From: Cryptobacterium sp. CAG:338 | Lineage (GTDB): Bacteria; Actinomycetota; Coriobacteriia; Coriobacteriales; Eggerthellaceae | Reading direction: 5' to 3' | Length of the DNA: 11,654 nucleotides | Assembly: GCA_000435475.1 (NCBI GenBank) | Contig: FR896047.1 | Location: 1-11,654, forward strand | Made by a program: the position numbers and the translations under genes | Notes under the pieces: model-generated | Told to the model about the DNA's origin: nothing | What the model saw: the letters and a program-made list of their open reading frames with translations, nothing else | Database searches by the model: none | Shown here: positions 1 through 6,799 of the stretch, piece by piece | How positions within the stretch are numbered: position 1 is the first letter of the stretch | How the letters are laid out: each line of letters starts with the position of its first letter

Positions 1-650
1 TTGCAAGCTGCTATTTAGTTACGTTTTCTGCTGAATATGCCGATCAGGTTGAAGCAGCGATTGAGTTGCATATGCAGGGCTCTACTCGTGCAGAAATCAC
101 CTCAGCATCGCTTACCAACAAGGGTCTCATTATCATTTGTCCCGATATGAATACTGCGCTTGAGGTGGTCAACGTTATTGCTCCAGAACATTTAGAGCTT
201 CACGTACCTGATGCTATGGAGCTTTTGGGAGCGATTCGTCATGCGGGTGCTATTTTCTGTGGGGAGTGGACACCCGAAGCTGCAGGAGATTATGTGGCTG
301 GGCCAAATCACACGCTACCAACGGGCGGTACTGCTCGTTTCTCAAGCCCGCTCTCGGTTGACGAATTCATCAAAAAGTCCAGCGTTTTACAGTATTCACC
401 TGCAGCGCTGGTACGTGACTCTCAAGCTATTATTGCGTTGGCCGATCATGAAGGTCTTTGGTCTCATGCGCAAAGCGTGCGCTTGCGATGCAAACTGGTA
501 GAACAGGCTTTTGAGCAAGTGGCGGCAGAAGCCGAACAGGTAGAGGCTAAGCAAGCGGAAGTTGAGCAAGCAGAGGCCGAGCGGGCAAAAACATCGCAAG
601 CTCAGCAAGGAGATGCCGCCCAAGCAAAAGGCACCGAGGAGAGAAACTAA
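1..650 (+). CDS. hisD: Histidinol dehydrogenase, C-terminal part (5' end outside window)
   Basis: Catalyses the last two steps of histidine synthesis: NAD-dependent oxidation of L-histidinol to histidinol aldehyde and then histidine, in the cytosol. Reading frame begins at base 3, with no start codon needed because the gene enters from upstream. Visible family motifs are APEHLEL (bases ~183-203), which carries the catalytic Glu-His pair, and AGDYVAGPNHTLPTGG, whose Asp is a zinc ligand. EGLWSHAQSVRLR follows, and its His corresponds to the last zinc ligand of the family. HisD proteins normally end just after that motif. Here about 52 more codons follow (492-647), almost only Ala, Glu, Gln, Lys and Val, predicted to be helical or coiled-coil. 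The end of this tail also holds the hisC ribosome binding site. The stop is one base before the hisC ATG. Identity is certain; the function of the tail is unknown. Confidence 0.97.
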   Translation, partial: ASCYLVTFSAEYADQVEAAIELHMQGSTRAEITSASLTNKGLIIICPDMNTALEVVNVIAPEHLELHVPDAMELLGAIRHAGAIFCGEWTPEAAGDYVAGPNHTLPTGGTARFSSPLSVDEFIKKSSVLQYSPAALVRDSQAIIALADHEGLWSHAQSVRLRCKLVEQAFEQVAAEAEQVEAKQAEVEQAEAERAKTSQAQQGDAAQAKGTEERN

Positions 651-651
651 T

Positions 652-1728
652 ATGAAAACAGTCCGTTCTTCTCAGCCAGCATTGGAGGGGTTAATTCCTT
701 ATGACCCCAAATACCTACCTGCTAAACAGTTGATGAGCGCCAATGAAAATCCCAACAATGTTCCTGAAGAAATTCATATCGAAATCAGAAAAGCACTGAA
801 GAATTTCCCCTTCAATCGCTACCCTGATCCTTTGGCAAACGAATTGCGTGATTTGATCGCGCAAGCTAACGGCCTTTCTCGAGACAACGTTCTCGTTGGT
901 AACGGCGGCGATGAATTGCTCTTTAACTTTGCGCTTGCCTGGGGTGGACCGGGAAGAACCTTTTTGAATGTACCGCCAACTTTTTCAGTGTATGAGGCTA
1001 ATGCTCGGCTAGTTGGCTCAAAGGTGGTCAATATCCCTCGAAAAGAAAATTTCGATATCGACGAAGAGGCGGTCTTGGCTCGAGTTGCAAAGGGCGATAT
1101 CGATTTTGTAATGATCACCAGCCCAAACAACCCTACGGGTAAATTGGCGCGCGGATCCTTTGTGAGTGATCTTCTTAATGCAAGCGATGCACTTGTTATG
1201 GTTGATGAGGCTTACTTTGAGTTTTCGCGTACCACTATGCGCCCTCTTTTAGAAGAACATGAAAACTTAGTCATTTTAAGAACTTTTTCGAAGGCATTTA
1301 GTCTTGCGGGGGTTCGTTTAGGTTATCTTTTAGCCAATCAGTCGGTCATCAGAGAATTCATTAAGGTAAGACAGCCGTATTCCGTGGATGCGGTTTCGCA
1401 GGCAATTGGGTGTGCGGTATTTCGTAATCGTGCAAAATTTGAGCCAGGCATCGACCAGATTATCGAGCAGCGTGAGATTTTGATAGAGCACTTACGGGGT
1501 CTTAATGGCATTGAAGTCTTCGATTCTGATTCCAATTACGTGCTGATTCGCCTTGCTCATGCTGGAGAAGTTTGGCAGCAGCTGTATGAACGAGGCATCC
1601 TGGTTCGTGATTTCTCGAGCGCACCTCTTCTGGAAAACTGCTTGCGAATTTCGGTAGGTTTACCTGAAGAAAACGATGCGCTGATCACGGCGTTGCGCAG
1701 CATAGTTGCAGCGCTCAAAGCTGAATAA
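652..1728 (+). CDS. hisC: Histidinol-phosphate aminotransferase
   Basis: PLP-dependent transaminase that converts imidazole acetol phosphate plus glutamate to L-histidinol phosphate and 2-oxoglutarate. The product is 358 residues, normal for the family, fold-type I aminotransferase throughout. Motifs seen: SANENPNN near residue 29, FNRYPDP (54-60), GNGGDELL (83-90), SPNNPTG (157-163), VDEAYFEF (184-191) and the PLP-lysine site TFSKAFSLAGVRLGY, with Lys214 as the Schiff-base residue. A C-terminal Arg in LRISVG should bind the substrate phosphate. The frame is open further upstream (from 562), but that would run inside hisD. The ATG at 652 is preferred because GAGGAGA (636-642) sits before it and MKTVRSS... 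matches a normal N terminus. It follows hisD by 1 base, so translational coupling is likely. Confidence 0.97.
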   Translation: MKTVRSSQPALEGLIPYDPKYLPAKQLMSANENPNNVPEEIHIEIRKALKNFPFNRYPDPLANELRDLIAQANGLSRDNVLVGNGGDELLFNFALAWGGPGRTFLNVPPTFSVYEANARLVGSKVVNIPRKENFDIDEEAVLARVAKGDIDFVMITSPNNPTGKLARGSFVSDLLNASDALVMVDEAYFEFSRTTMRPLLEEHENLVILRTFSKAFSLAGVRLGYLLANQSVIREFIKVRQPYSVDAVSQAIGCAVFRNRAKFEPGIDQIIEQREILIEHLRGLNGIEVFDSDSNYVLIRLAHAGEVWQQLYERGILVRDFSSAPLLENCLRISVGLPEENDALITALRSIVAALKAE

Positions 1729-1752
1729 AGGTCTCTCGTAAAGGAGCTTTTC

Positions 1753-2352
1753 ATGGCAGAAACAAAACGTGTGGCAGAATTAACGCGTACGACAAAAGAA
1801 ACCGATATCGCGCTTTCCCTAAACATCGATGGTACGGGGGTTTCTTCTATCGATACGGGAGTACCTTTCTTTGACCATATGCTGGAAGCATTTGGGAGGC
1901 ATGGCTTATTCGATCTTACGATTAAGGCCAAAGGAGATCTTGAGGTAGATGCTCACCATACCGTGGAAGATGTGGGTATCGTTTTAGGTCAGGCCTTTGC
2001 ACAAGCGATGGGCGAAAAACGCGGTATTGCGCGTTTTGGCTCGCAGATGCTGCCTATGGATGAAACATTAGTTTTGGCAGCTCTTGATATTTCAGGTCGT
2101 GGTCAGCTTCATTGGGATGTAGAAGTTCCTCTTTGTTTGCTCGGCTCGTTTGATTCTTCTCTTGCAAAAGAATTTTTCATTGCGTTTGCGACAAATGCTG
2201 GGGTGACGTTGCATGTTCGTATGTTAACGGGAGAAAACGCCCACCATATAGTCGAAGCTTGCTTTAAGGCGGTAGGGCGTGCGATGCGTGCTGCTTTAGA
2301 ACTTGATGCACGTGTGGGAAGCGAACTTCCTTCTACTAAAGGATTGCTGTAA
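1753..2352 (+). CDS. hisB: Imidazoleglycerol-phosphate dehydratase (monofunctional)
   Basis: Dehydrates imidazole glycerol phosphate to imidazole acetol phosphate using a dinuclear manganese site. The 199 residues match the monofunctional IGPD length; there is no N-terminal HAD phosphatase domain of the enterobacterial HisB type, so histidinol-phosphate phosphatase must be encoded elsewhere. Metal-binding motifs are visible in both half-repeats: FFDHML (39-44) and DAHHTVEDVG (66-75) in the first, ENAHHIVEACFKAVGRA (161-177) in the second. The C-terminal STKG (194-197) is also typical. AAGGAG (1741-1746) lies at a good distance before the ATG. The stop overlaps the hisH start by one base (TAATG), which implies coupled translation of the two genes. 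Confidence 0.97.
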   Translation: MAETKRVAELTRTTKETDIALSLNIDGTGVSSIDTGVPFFDHMLEAFGRHGLFDLTIKAKGDLEVDAHHTVEDVGIVLGQAFAQAMGEKRGIARFGSQMLPMDETLVLAALDISGRGQLHWDVEVPLCLLGSFDSSLAKEFFIAFATNAGVTLHVRMLTGENAHHIVEACFKAVGRAMRAALELDARVGSELPSTKGLL

Positions 2353-2990
2353 TGATTGCGGTTGTAGATTACTGTAAGGGAAATTTGCGTAGTGTAGAGC
2401 GCGGCCTTATTAACGCGGGCGGAGATGCGCGTATTACCGATGATCCAAACGTGATTGCACAGGCAAAAGCGATAGTGCTTCCTGGAGTGGGTGCGTTCGC
2501 TGATGCATCGGCAACCATGCTTAAAACAGGGCAAATGCAAGCAATTCGTGATGCAATTGCGCAGGGCAAGCCCTTTTTGGGAATCTGTCTCGGGGAGCAT
2601 CTGTTATTTGAGGAAGGCACTGAAGGTGCTGAGTATGCCGAAGGCCTTGCAGTTCTTCCTGGCGTTGTTGATCGGATTCCTGAACTTGATGGGCAGGGTA
2701 GGCGTTATAAAGTTCCGCATGTCGGATGGAATTCAATTGAGTTTGACGAGGGTTGCTCCTGTCCTTTGTTAGCGGGTGTAACACCAGGAGAATATTTCTA
2801 TTTCACTCATAGCTATGTTGCGCCTGATACTCAAGCGACGGTTGCGACAACCACTCATTCAATAACCTTTCCCTGTGTTGTGCAAAAAGGTGCGTTAGTT
2901 TTTGGTGTGCAATTTCATCCCGAGAAATCTTCCGATGCGGGTGCACGTGTTTTGAGTAATTTTGTAAAACTGGTGGATCGTGAAGGCTAA
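2352..2990 (+). CDS. hisH: Imidazole glycerol phosphate synthase, glutamine amidotransferase subunit
   Basis: Class I glutamine amidotransferase that hydrolyses glutamine and channels ammonia into HisF for ring closure to imidazole glycerol phosphate plus AICAR. The 212-residue product shows the complete triad: Cys79 in GICLG, and His189 and Glu191 in FGVQFHPEKSS. Other family marks are DYCKGNLRSV at the N terminus, VLPGVGAF (42-49), VPHVGWN (121-127) and YFYFTHSY. The nucleophile-elbow sequence is GICLGEHLLFE instead of the usual GICLGMQLLFE. The Gln four residues after the Cys, which contacts substrate glutamine in homologues, is therefore His83 here. Start ATG at 2352 overlaps the hisB stop. 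Its partner hisF lies two genes downstream, after hisA, the common order. Confidence 0.96.
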   Translation: MIAVVDYCKGNLRSVERGLINAGGDARITDDPNVIAQAKAIVLPGVGAFADASATMLKTGQMQAIRDAIAQGKPFLGICLGEHLLFEEGTEGAEYAEGLAVLPGVVDRIPELDGQGRRYKVPHVGWNSIEFDEGCSCPLLAGVTPGEYFYFTHSYVAPDTQATVATTTHSITFPCVVQKGALVFGVQFHPEKSSDAGARVLSNFVKLVDREG

Positions 2991-3026
2991 CGAGCGATAC
3001 GCGATCAGATAAAAGGAGAAAAGATA

Positions 3027-3755
3027 ATGGATCTGCTTCCTGCGATTGATATTCTTGACGGAAAAGCAGTTCGTCTTGCCAAAGGCGACTATAACGCGGT
3101 GACGGTCTACAACGATAGTCCTGTCGCGCAAGCAGCTTTGTTCAAAGAGCAGGGGGCGCGCTGGATCCATGTGGTAGACCTCAATGGTGCGCGAAGTGGT
3201 GTTCCAGAGAATATTGCGCTCATTGAACAAATTATTCGTGAAACAGGACTCAAAATTGAAGTGGGTGGCGGAATTCGCAGCCTGGAAACTATTGAACGTC
3301 TTGCAAAAGCGGGTGTCTCTCGCGTGGTGTTAGGAACAACTTTGGTAACCGATCAAGAGTTCGCTAAACAAGCTCTTGCTTCCTTTCCTGATTTACTCAC
3401 TGCGGGAATTGATGCAAAAAACGGTGAAGTTGCTGTTGCCGGTTGGCGCGAAGGAGCGGGAGTGCCCGCAGAAGAATTAATTGCCGAAGTGGGAAAGCTT
3501 GGCTTTAAGCATCTGGTTTATACCGATATCTTCCGTGATGGTATGAGAACGGGAATAGATGCAAATCGCTATGTTGAAGTAGCTCGAGTATTTGGTCATC
3601 CCGTTATCGCTTCGGGTGGCGTGGCAAACATAGAAGACATTGAGAATTTAGCTGCGGTTTCTGATTCGATCGAGGGTGTTATAGCGGGTCGAGCGGTATA
3701 CGAAGGTAGCCTTGATGTGGTGGAGGCAGTTAAGCGTTGTGCCGCGGTTTCATGA
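3027..3755 (+). CDS. hisA: ProFAR isomerase (phosphoribosylformimino-AICAR-phosphate isomerase)
   Basis: Amadori isomerase that converts ProFAR to PRFAR, a (beta/alpha)8 barrel of 242 residues. The general acid/base pair is visible: Asp8 in LLPAIDI and Asp129 in GIDAKNGEVAVAGW. Phosphate-binding segments EVGGGIRS (78-85) and VIASGGVANIEDI near the C terminus are intact, as is YTDIFRDGMRTG. The loop after strand 2 reads VVDLNGARSG, where most HisA have DLDGA.. and the actinobacterial bifunctional PriA has DLDAAFGRG. This argues for a dedicated HisA, so TrpF activity would need its own gene. AAGGAG at 3013-3018 supports the ATG at 3027. A 36-base gap separates it from hisH. Confidence 0.96.
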   Translation: MDLLPAIDILDGKAVRLAKGDYNAVTVYNDSPVAQAALFKEQGARWIHVVDLNGARSGVPENIALIEQIIRETGLKIEVGGGIRSLETIERLAKAGVSRVVLGTTLVTDQEFAKQALASFPDLLTAGIDAKNGEVAVAGWREGAGVPAEELIAEVGKLGFKHLVYTDIFRDGMRTGIDANRYVEVARVFGHPVIASGGVANIEDIENLAAVSDSIEGVIAGRAVYEGSLDVVEAVKRCAAVS

Positions 3756-3760
3756 ACTAA

Positions 3761-3811
3761 ATGAATTGCGATGCCAGACGAATTGCGGTGGCAGATGAAT
3801 TGCGGCGTCAC
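3761..3811 (+). repeat. Three tandem imperfect 17-bp repeats between hisA and hisF
   Basis: Three head-to-tail units with a period of exactly 17 bases: ATGAATTGCGATGCCAG (3761-3777), ACGAATTGCGGTGGCAG (3778-3794) and ATGAATTGCGGCGTCAC (3795-3811). The shared core is GAATTGCG. They fill most of the 91-base hisA-hisF gap, the longest within the his genes here. They begin 5 bases after the hisA stop and end 35 bases before the hisF start. The unit is not a multiple of three, so they are not part of a coding repeat. Function unknown; slipped-strand expansion or a small protein-binding array are both possible. Confidence 0.85.
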
Positions 3812-3846
3812 CAAAGAAACGTTTAATGAAAGGATCAGATCTGCGC

Positions 3847-4611
3847 ATGCTTACAAAACGAGTAATTCCCTGTATGGACGTAAAAGATGGCAGGGTTGTT
3901 AAAGGAGTAAATTTTGTAAACCTGCGTGATGCAGGAGATCCGATAGAGCTTGCTCAGCGGTATGACGAGCAGCGTGCTGATGAGGTGGTATTTCTTGATA
4001 TTACCGCAACGCATGAGGGACGAGCCACCACGGTAGAAATGGCAAGTCGAGCAAGTGAGGAACTCCACCTTCCTTATTGCGTCGGTGGTGGTTTTCGTAG
4101 CGTGGCTGATATACGCACTATGATTGCGGCAGGAGCTGATAAAGTTTCGGTCAATTCTGCTGCCTTGGCTGATCCTACTCTTATTACGCAGGCGGCTGCT
4201 GCTTTTGGCACTCAGGCAATTCTTTGCGCCATTGATGCAAAGCAGGTTCCAGGAAATCCCAATAAATGGGAAGTGTATGTCCATGGCGGACGAAAAAACA
4301 CAGGGGTCGATGCGGTCGAGTGGGCTAAGGAAGCTGCAAAACGTGGCGCAGGTGAAATCCTTCTGACCAGCATGGATAGAGATGGCAGCAAAGATGGTTT
4401 CGACATTCCTCTCACGCGAGCCGTTGCACGTGCGGTTAATATTCCCGTTATTGCTTCGGGTGGAGTTGGTAAATTAGAGCACTTCGCCGAGGGAATACTT
4501 GATGGTGAAGCTGATGCAGTTTTGGCGGCAAGTGTCTTTCATTTTGGCGAATTAACCATCAAGGAAGTGAAAGAATATATGCGCTCGCAGGGGATTCCTG
4601 TTCGTCTTTAG
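3847..4611 (+). CDS. hisF: Imidazole glycerol phosphate synthase, cyclase subunit
   Basis: Cyclase half of the HisHF complex: a TIM barrel that takes ammonia from HisH and turns PRFAR into imidazole glycerol phosphate and AICAR. From the ATG at 3847 the protein is 254 residues, and both catalytic aspartates fall at the canonical numbers, Asp11 (RVIPCMDV) and Asp130 (CAIDAK). Other motifs are DGRVVKGVNF, FLDITATHEGR, CVGGGFRS, SVNSAAL, TSMDRDG and VIASGGVG. An in-frame ATG at 3826 would add seven residues absent from the family. AAAGGA (3829-3834) lies between the two ATGs and can only serve the downstream one, though at 12 bases its spacing is a little long. Preceded by the 17-bp repeat array. 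Confidence 0.96.
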   Translation: MLTKRVIPCMDVKDGRVVKGVNFVNLRDAGDPIELAQRYDEQRADEVVFLDITATHEGRATTVEMASRASEELHLPYCVGGGFRSVADIRTMIAAGADKVSVNSAALADPTLITQAAAAFGTQAILCAIDAKQVPGNPNKWEVYVHGGRKNTGVDAVEWAKEAAKRGAGEILLTSMDRDGSKDGFDIPLTRAVARAVNIPVIASGGVGKLEHFAEGILDGEADAVLAASVFHFGELTIKEVKEYMRSQGIPVRL

Positions 4612-4648
4612 CTGGGCGCTTAAAGGTAAACGTGCGAGGAGAAAAGTA

Positions 4649-4963
4649 ATGCAAGCATCCAATCTTTCCTACAATGCCGATGGCCTTATTCCCTGTATTG
4701 TGCAAGATGCTGATACGCGGGAAGTTTTAATGATGGCATGGATGAACGAAGAATCAGTTCGTCGAACCCTTGACGAGGGCACCACTTGGTTTTGGTCGCG
4801 AAGTCGTCAAAAGTTTTGGCACAAGGGGGAAGAGTCAGGAAACACCCAAGAACTCGTAGAGCTTCGCTATGACTGCGACGAAGACACCTTGCTTGCTTTA
4901 GTCCACCCAGCTGGCCCCGCATGCCATACGGGAAATACGACATGTTTTTATCGGGCGTTTTAG
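4649..4963 (+). CDS. hisI: Phosphoribosyl-AMP cyclohydrolase (HisI domain only)
   Basis: Opens the purine ring of phosphoribosyl-AMP to give ProFAR, the third step of the pathway; zinc- and magnesium-dependent. The 104-residue length is that of a stand-alone HisI without a fused HisE pyrophosphohydrolase domain. Motifs: MMAWMNEES (28-36), WFWSRSRQKFWHKGEESG (47-64) and YDCDEDTLL (74-82). The last provides Asp75/77/79 for magnesium and Cys76 for zinc. GPACHTGNTTCF (89-100) supplies Cys92 and Cys99, the other zinc ligands. GAGGAG at 4636-4641 precedes the ATG. It is the last recognisable his gene here; hisE and hisG are not in the window. Confidence 0.96.
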   Translation: MQASNLSYNADGLIPCIVQDADTREVLMMAWMNEESVRRTLDEGTTWFWSRSRQKFWHKGEESGNTQELVELRYDCDEDTLLALVHPAGPACHTGNTTCFYRAF

Positions 4964-5037
4964 CTGTGTCCAAAAAGTAAAAAGCCTCTAGTTGCTACCA
5001 TAACGGAGATACGAAAGGCGGCGCGGAGAGGTTTGGT

Positions 5038-5925
5038 ATGTTTGGGTTCGTTCTTCCTAATCTGGATAGTTTAGATGAGGAGGAAAAACAGCGTTATCGA
5101 GCGGTGTATTGTGGCGTTTGTCGTTCAATCAAAGATCGGTATGGTCAGCTTTCACGATTAACCGTTTCGTTTGATATGACTTTCTTGGCTCTTGTTTTAG
5201 GCTCGTTGTATGAGCCTTTTGAGTCCCTAGGATCAAAACGTTGCCCCATTCATCCCACAAAGCCGCAGGCGTTTGCACAAAGCGAGTTTACCGATTATGC
5301 GGCGGACTTGAGCGTGGCGTTTGCGTACCACAAATTGCTTGATGATTGGCGTGATGATCGTACGATAAAGTCGCGAGCTGCAGCCACCTTGTTGGGAAAT
5401 GCTTATCGGCGAGCAAACAAGCGCATTCCGCAAACTTGCGCAGCGATTGAACGAGCACTTTCGGAAATCCAGGAAATGGAAGACTTGATTTCGGCTAATC
5501 AAGAAGAGCAAGAAAATCCCCTTAAAAAGGATTCAGGAAATGCGGGAGAGGTGAACCGTTTTCTTCCCCCTGATGCACCAGCTAACCGATTTGGTTTACT
5601 TTTAGGGGATGTATTTGCCTGCAAAGATGACTTTTGGGTAACGGATCTTCGCCGATTCGGTGCACGTTTAGGAAAGTTTGTGTATGTCATGGATGCAGCG
5701 ATGGACTTGGAGGAAGATTTACGAACAGGTTCATATAATCCTTTTAGATACATGGATCACGATTCGCAAGCGCTTCGCGATAATTTAGAATATCTTGCGG
5801 CTGGCATGACTGAAGTATTTGAACGTTTGCCGCTAGAAAGAGATTTGCACCTTTTGCGAAGCGTGCTTTACGCAGGCGTGTGGCAGCGTTTTGAGGCAAA
5901 GGAGAATAAGAGTCACGATGGTTAA
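5038..5925 (+). CDS. DUF5685-like protein with two Asp-rich motifs, chaperone-cassette member
   Basis: Function unknown. The 295-residue product resembles the DUF5685 family as I recall it: N-terminal MFGFVLPN, YRAVYCGVCRSIKDRYG (residues 20-36, with a CxxC at 25/28), FDMTFLALVLGSLYEP (45-60), and RCPIHP (68-73) with a further Cys and His. Then come YHKLLDDWRDD (97-107) and LGKFVYVMDAAMDLEED (211-227), followed by GSYNPF. It is predicted mostly helical and soluble, with no signal peptide or membrane span. Residues about 151-178 look like a polar linker. The two Asp-rich motifs, about 117 residues apart, recall the diphosphate/magnesium sites of all-helical isoprenoid synthases such as squalene/phytoene synthase; this is inference only. 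GGAGAGG (5025-5031) sets the start. The last 8 bases overlap the J-protein gene, so co-translation with that gene is likely. No clear promoter is seen in 4964-5037. Confidence 0.85.
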   Translation: MFGFVLPNLDSLDEEEKQRYRAVYCGVCRSIKDRYGQLSRLTVSFDMTFLALVLGSLYEPFESLGSKRCPIHPTKPQAFAQSEFTDYAADLSVAFAYHKLLDDWRDDRTIKSRAAATLLGNAYRRANKRIPQTCAAIERALSEIQEMEDLISANQEEQENPLKKDSGNAGEVNRFLPPDAPANRFGLLLGDVFACKDDFWVTDLRRFGARLGKFVYVMDAAMDLEEDLRTGSYNPFRYMDHDSQALRDNLEYLAAGMTEVFERLPLERDLHLLRSVLYAGVWQRFEAKENKSHDG

Positions 5926-6700
5926 AGACCCTTATGAGGTTTTAGGCGTAAGTCGAGATGCGTCGGCTGATGAAATAAAAAAAGCATATCGAAAGAAAGC
6001 GCGAGAAAACCACCCCGACCTTAATCCCAATGACCCCAAAGCGGCTGAACGCATGAATGAGGTTAACGAAGCGTACGACCGTATTACCAACCCGGAGAAA
6101 TACCAAGCAAGTGATCGTCGTGCAGCTCATGCGTCGGGCGGCTATGGCGGGGGTGGTTATGCGGGCGGCAATTCGGGTGGACAAGGTTCTGCTAACTACG
6201 GTGGTTATGGTGGTACCGGTCAGGGGTACAGCTCTTCGGGACCTTACGGCTGGTCTACAATTGATTTTGATGACATTTTTGGTTTTGGTGGTATGGGAGG
6301 TTTCGGCGCCATTCATCCTGAAGCGTCCGCTTCTGATACTCCTGAAATACGAAGCGCAATCGATGCGATTAATGCAGGAAGATATCAGCAGGCTACAACC
6401 ATTCTTAATCAGGTAAAAAGCACGGGGCGCAATGCCCGCTATTACTACATCAGTGCTCTTGCTAATCATGGAGCCGGTAATTCCATGTTGGCGAATGAGC
6501 AAATTCGTCGTGCCGTAAAACTCGATCCCAATAATCGTGAGTATCGCCAAGCTCAGCAACAGTTTCAAATGGCGGGTCAAGCTTATCAACAGCAAGGTCA
6601 ATCTCGTGGTTTCACGGTAGGAATGGATCCCAATATGATTTGCTGCGGCCTATGTCTTGGAATGTATGGCTGCTCAAATGCGGCGTATTTCTGTGTCTAA
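5918..6700 (+). CDS. J-domain protein with Gly-rich linker, TPR-like segment and Cys-rich C terminus
   Basis: Probable Hsp70 co-chaperone. The J domain covers residues ~4-65 (DPYEVLGVSR..., helix II IKKAYRKKAREN) with the essential HPD tripeptide at 32-34, so it should stimulate Hsp70 ATPase activity. Residues ~73-131 form a Gly/Tyr/Ser linker ending in a G/F-like stretch (DFDDIFGFGGMGGFG). Residues ~140-218 look like one to two TPR-type helical hairpins (AIDAINAGRYQQATTILNQV; AVKLDPNNREYRQA). The C terminus is unusual: MICCGLCLGMYGCSNAAYFC then Val, with Cys at 242, 243, 246, 252 and 259. The DnaJ zinc finger (CxxCxGxG) and CTDs are missing, so this is a class C J protein. ATG at 5918 follows AAAGGAGA (5898-5905) and overlaps the upstream gene by 8 bases; an upstream in-frame TTG at 5891 is less likely. 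The Hsp70 gene follows 99 bases later, its probable partner. Confidence 0.93.
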   Translation: MVKDPYEVLGVSRDASADEIKKAYRKKARENHPDLNPNDPKAAERMNEVNEAYDRITNPEKYQASDRRAAHASGGYGGGGYAGGNSGGQGSANYGGYGGTGQGYSSSGPYGWSTIDFDDIFGFGGMGGFGAIHPEASASDTPEIRSAIDAINAGRYQQATTILNQVKSTGRNARYYYISALANHGAGNSMLANEQIRRAVKLDPNNREYRQAQQQFQMAGQAYQQQGQSRGFTVGMDPNMICCGLCLGMYGCSNAAYFCV

Positions 6701-6799
6701 AGGGGAGCCACGACCGTAAAAACAACGTTTATTGAAGATGCGTACTAAGCGGCGTCGTCAAAGATATATACGAGCGCAGAGCGTAAGAAAGGGACTTTA

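Noticed and set aside
562..651. 30-codon N-terminal extension of hisC
   Set aside because: The frame is open, but it lies inside hisD, encodes a non-family basic stretch, and a good ribosome binding site plus ATG exists at 652.
3761..3811. CRISPR array
   Set aside because: Units of 17 bases are contiguous without spacers, so this is a tandem repeat.
3826..3846. Alternative hisF start adding MKGSDLR
   Set aside because: Canonical HisF begins MLTKR; catalytic Asp numbers 11 and 130 fit the ATG at 3847, and the only ribosome binding site lies between the two ATGs.
4964..5037. Terminator or promoter after hisI
   Set aside because: Only a loose CCTCT/AGAGG pairing with a long loop and no T-run; TTGCTA has no -10 at proper spacing. 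The boundary between his and chaperone genes has no clear signal.
5942..6601. 219-codon antisense frame across the J-protein gene
   Set aside because: A shadow of the Gly-rich J-protein coding sequence; the product has no recognisable domain and no start context.
6701..6799. Promoter or CIRCE/HAIR operator ahead of dnaK
   Set aside because: No TTAGCACTC-N9-GAGTGCTAA or CTTGAGT-N7-ACTCAAG pattern is present; TTGAAG and TATATA are 27 bases apart, too far for a promoter.
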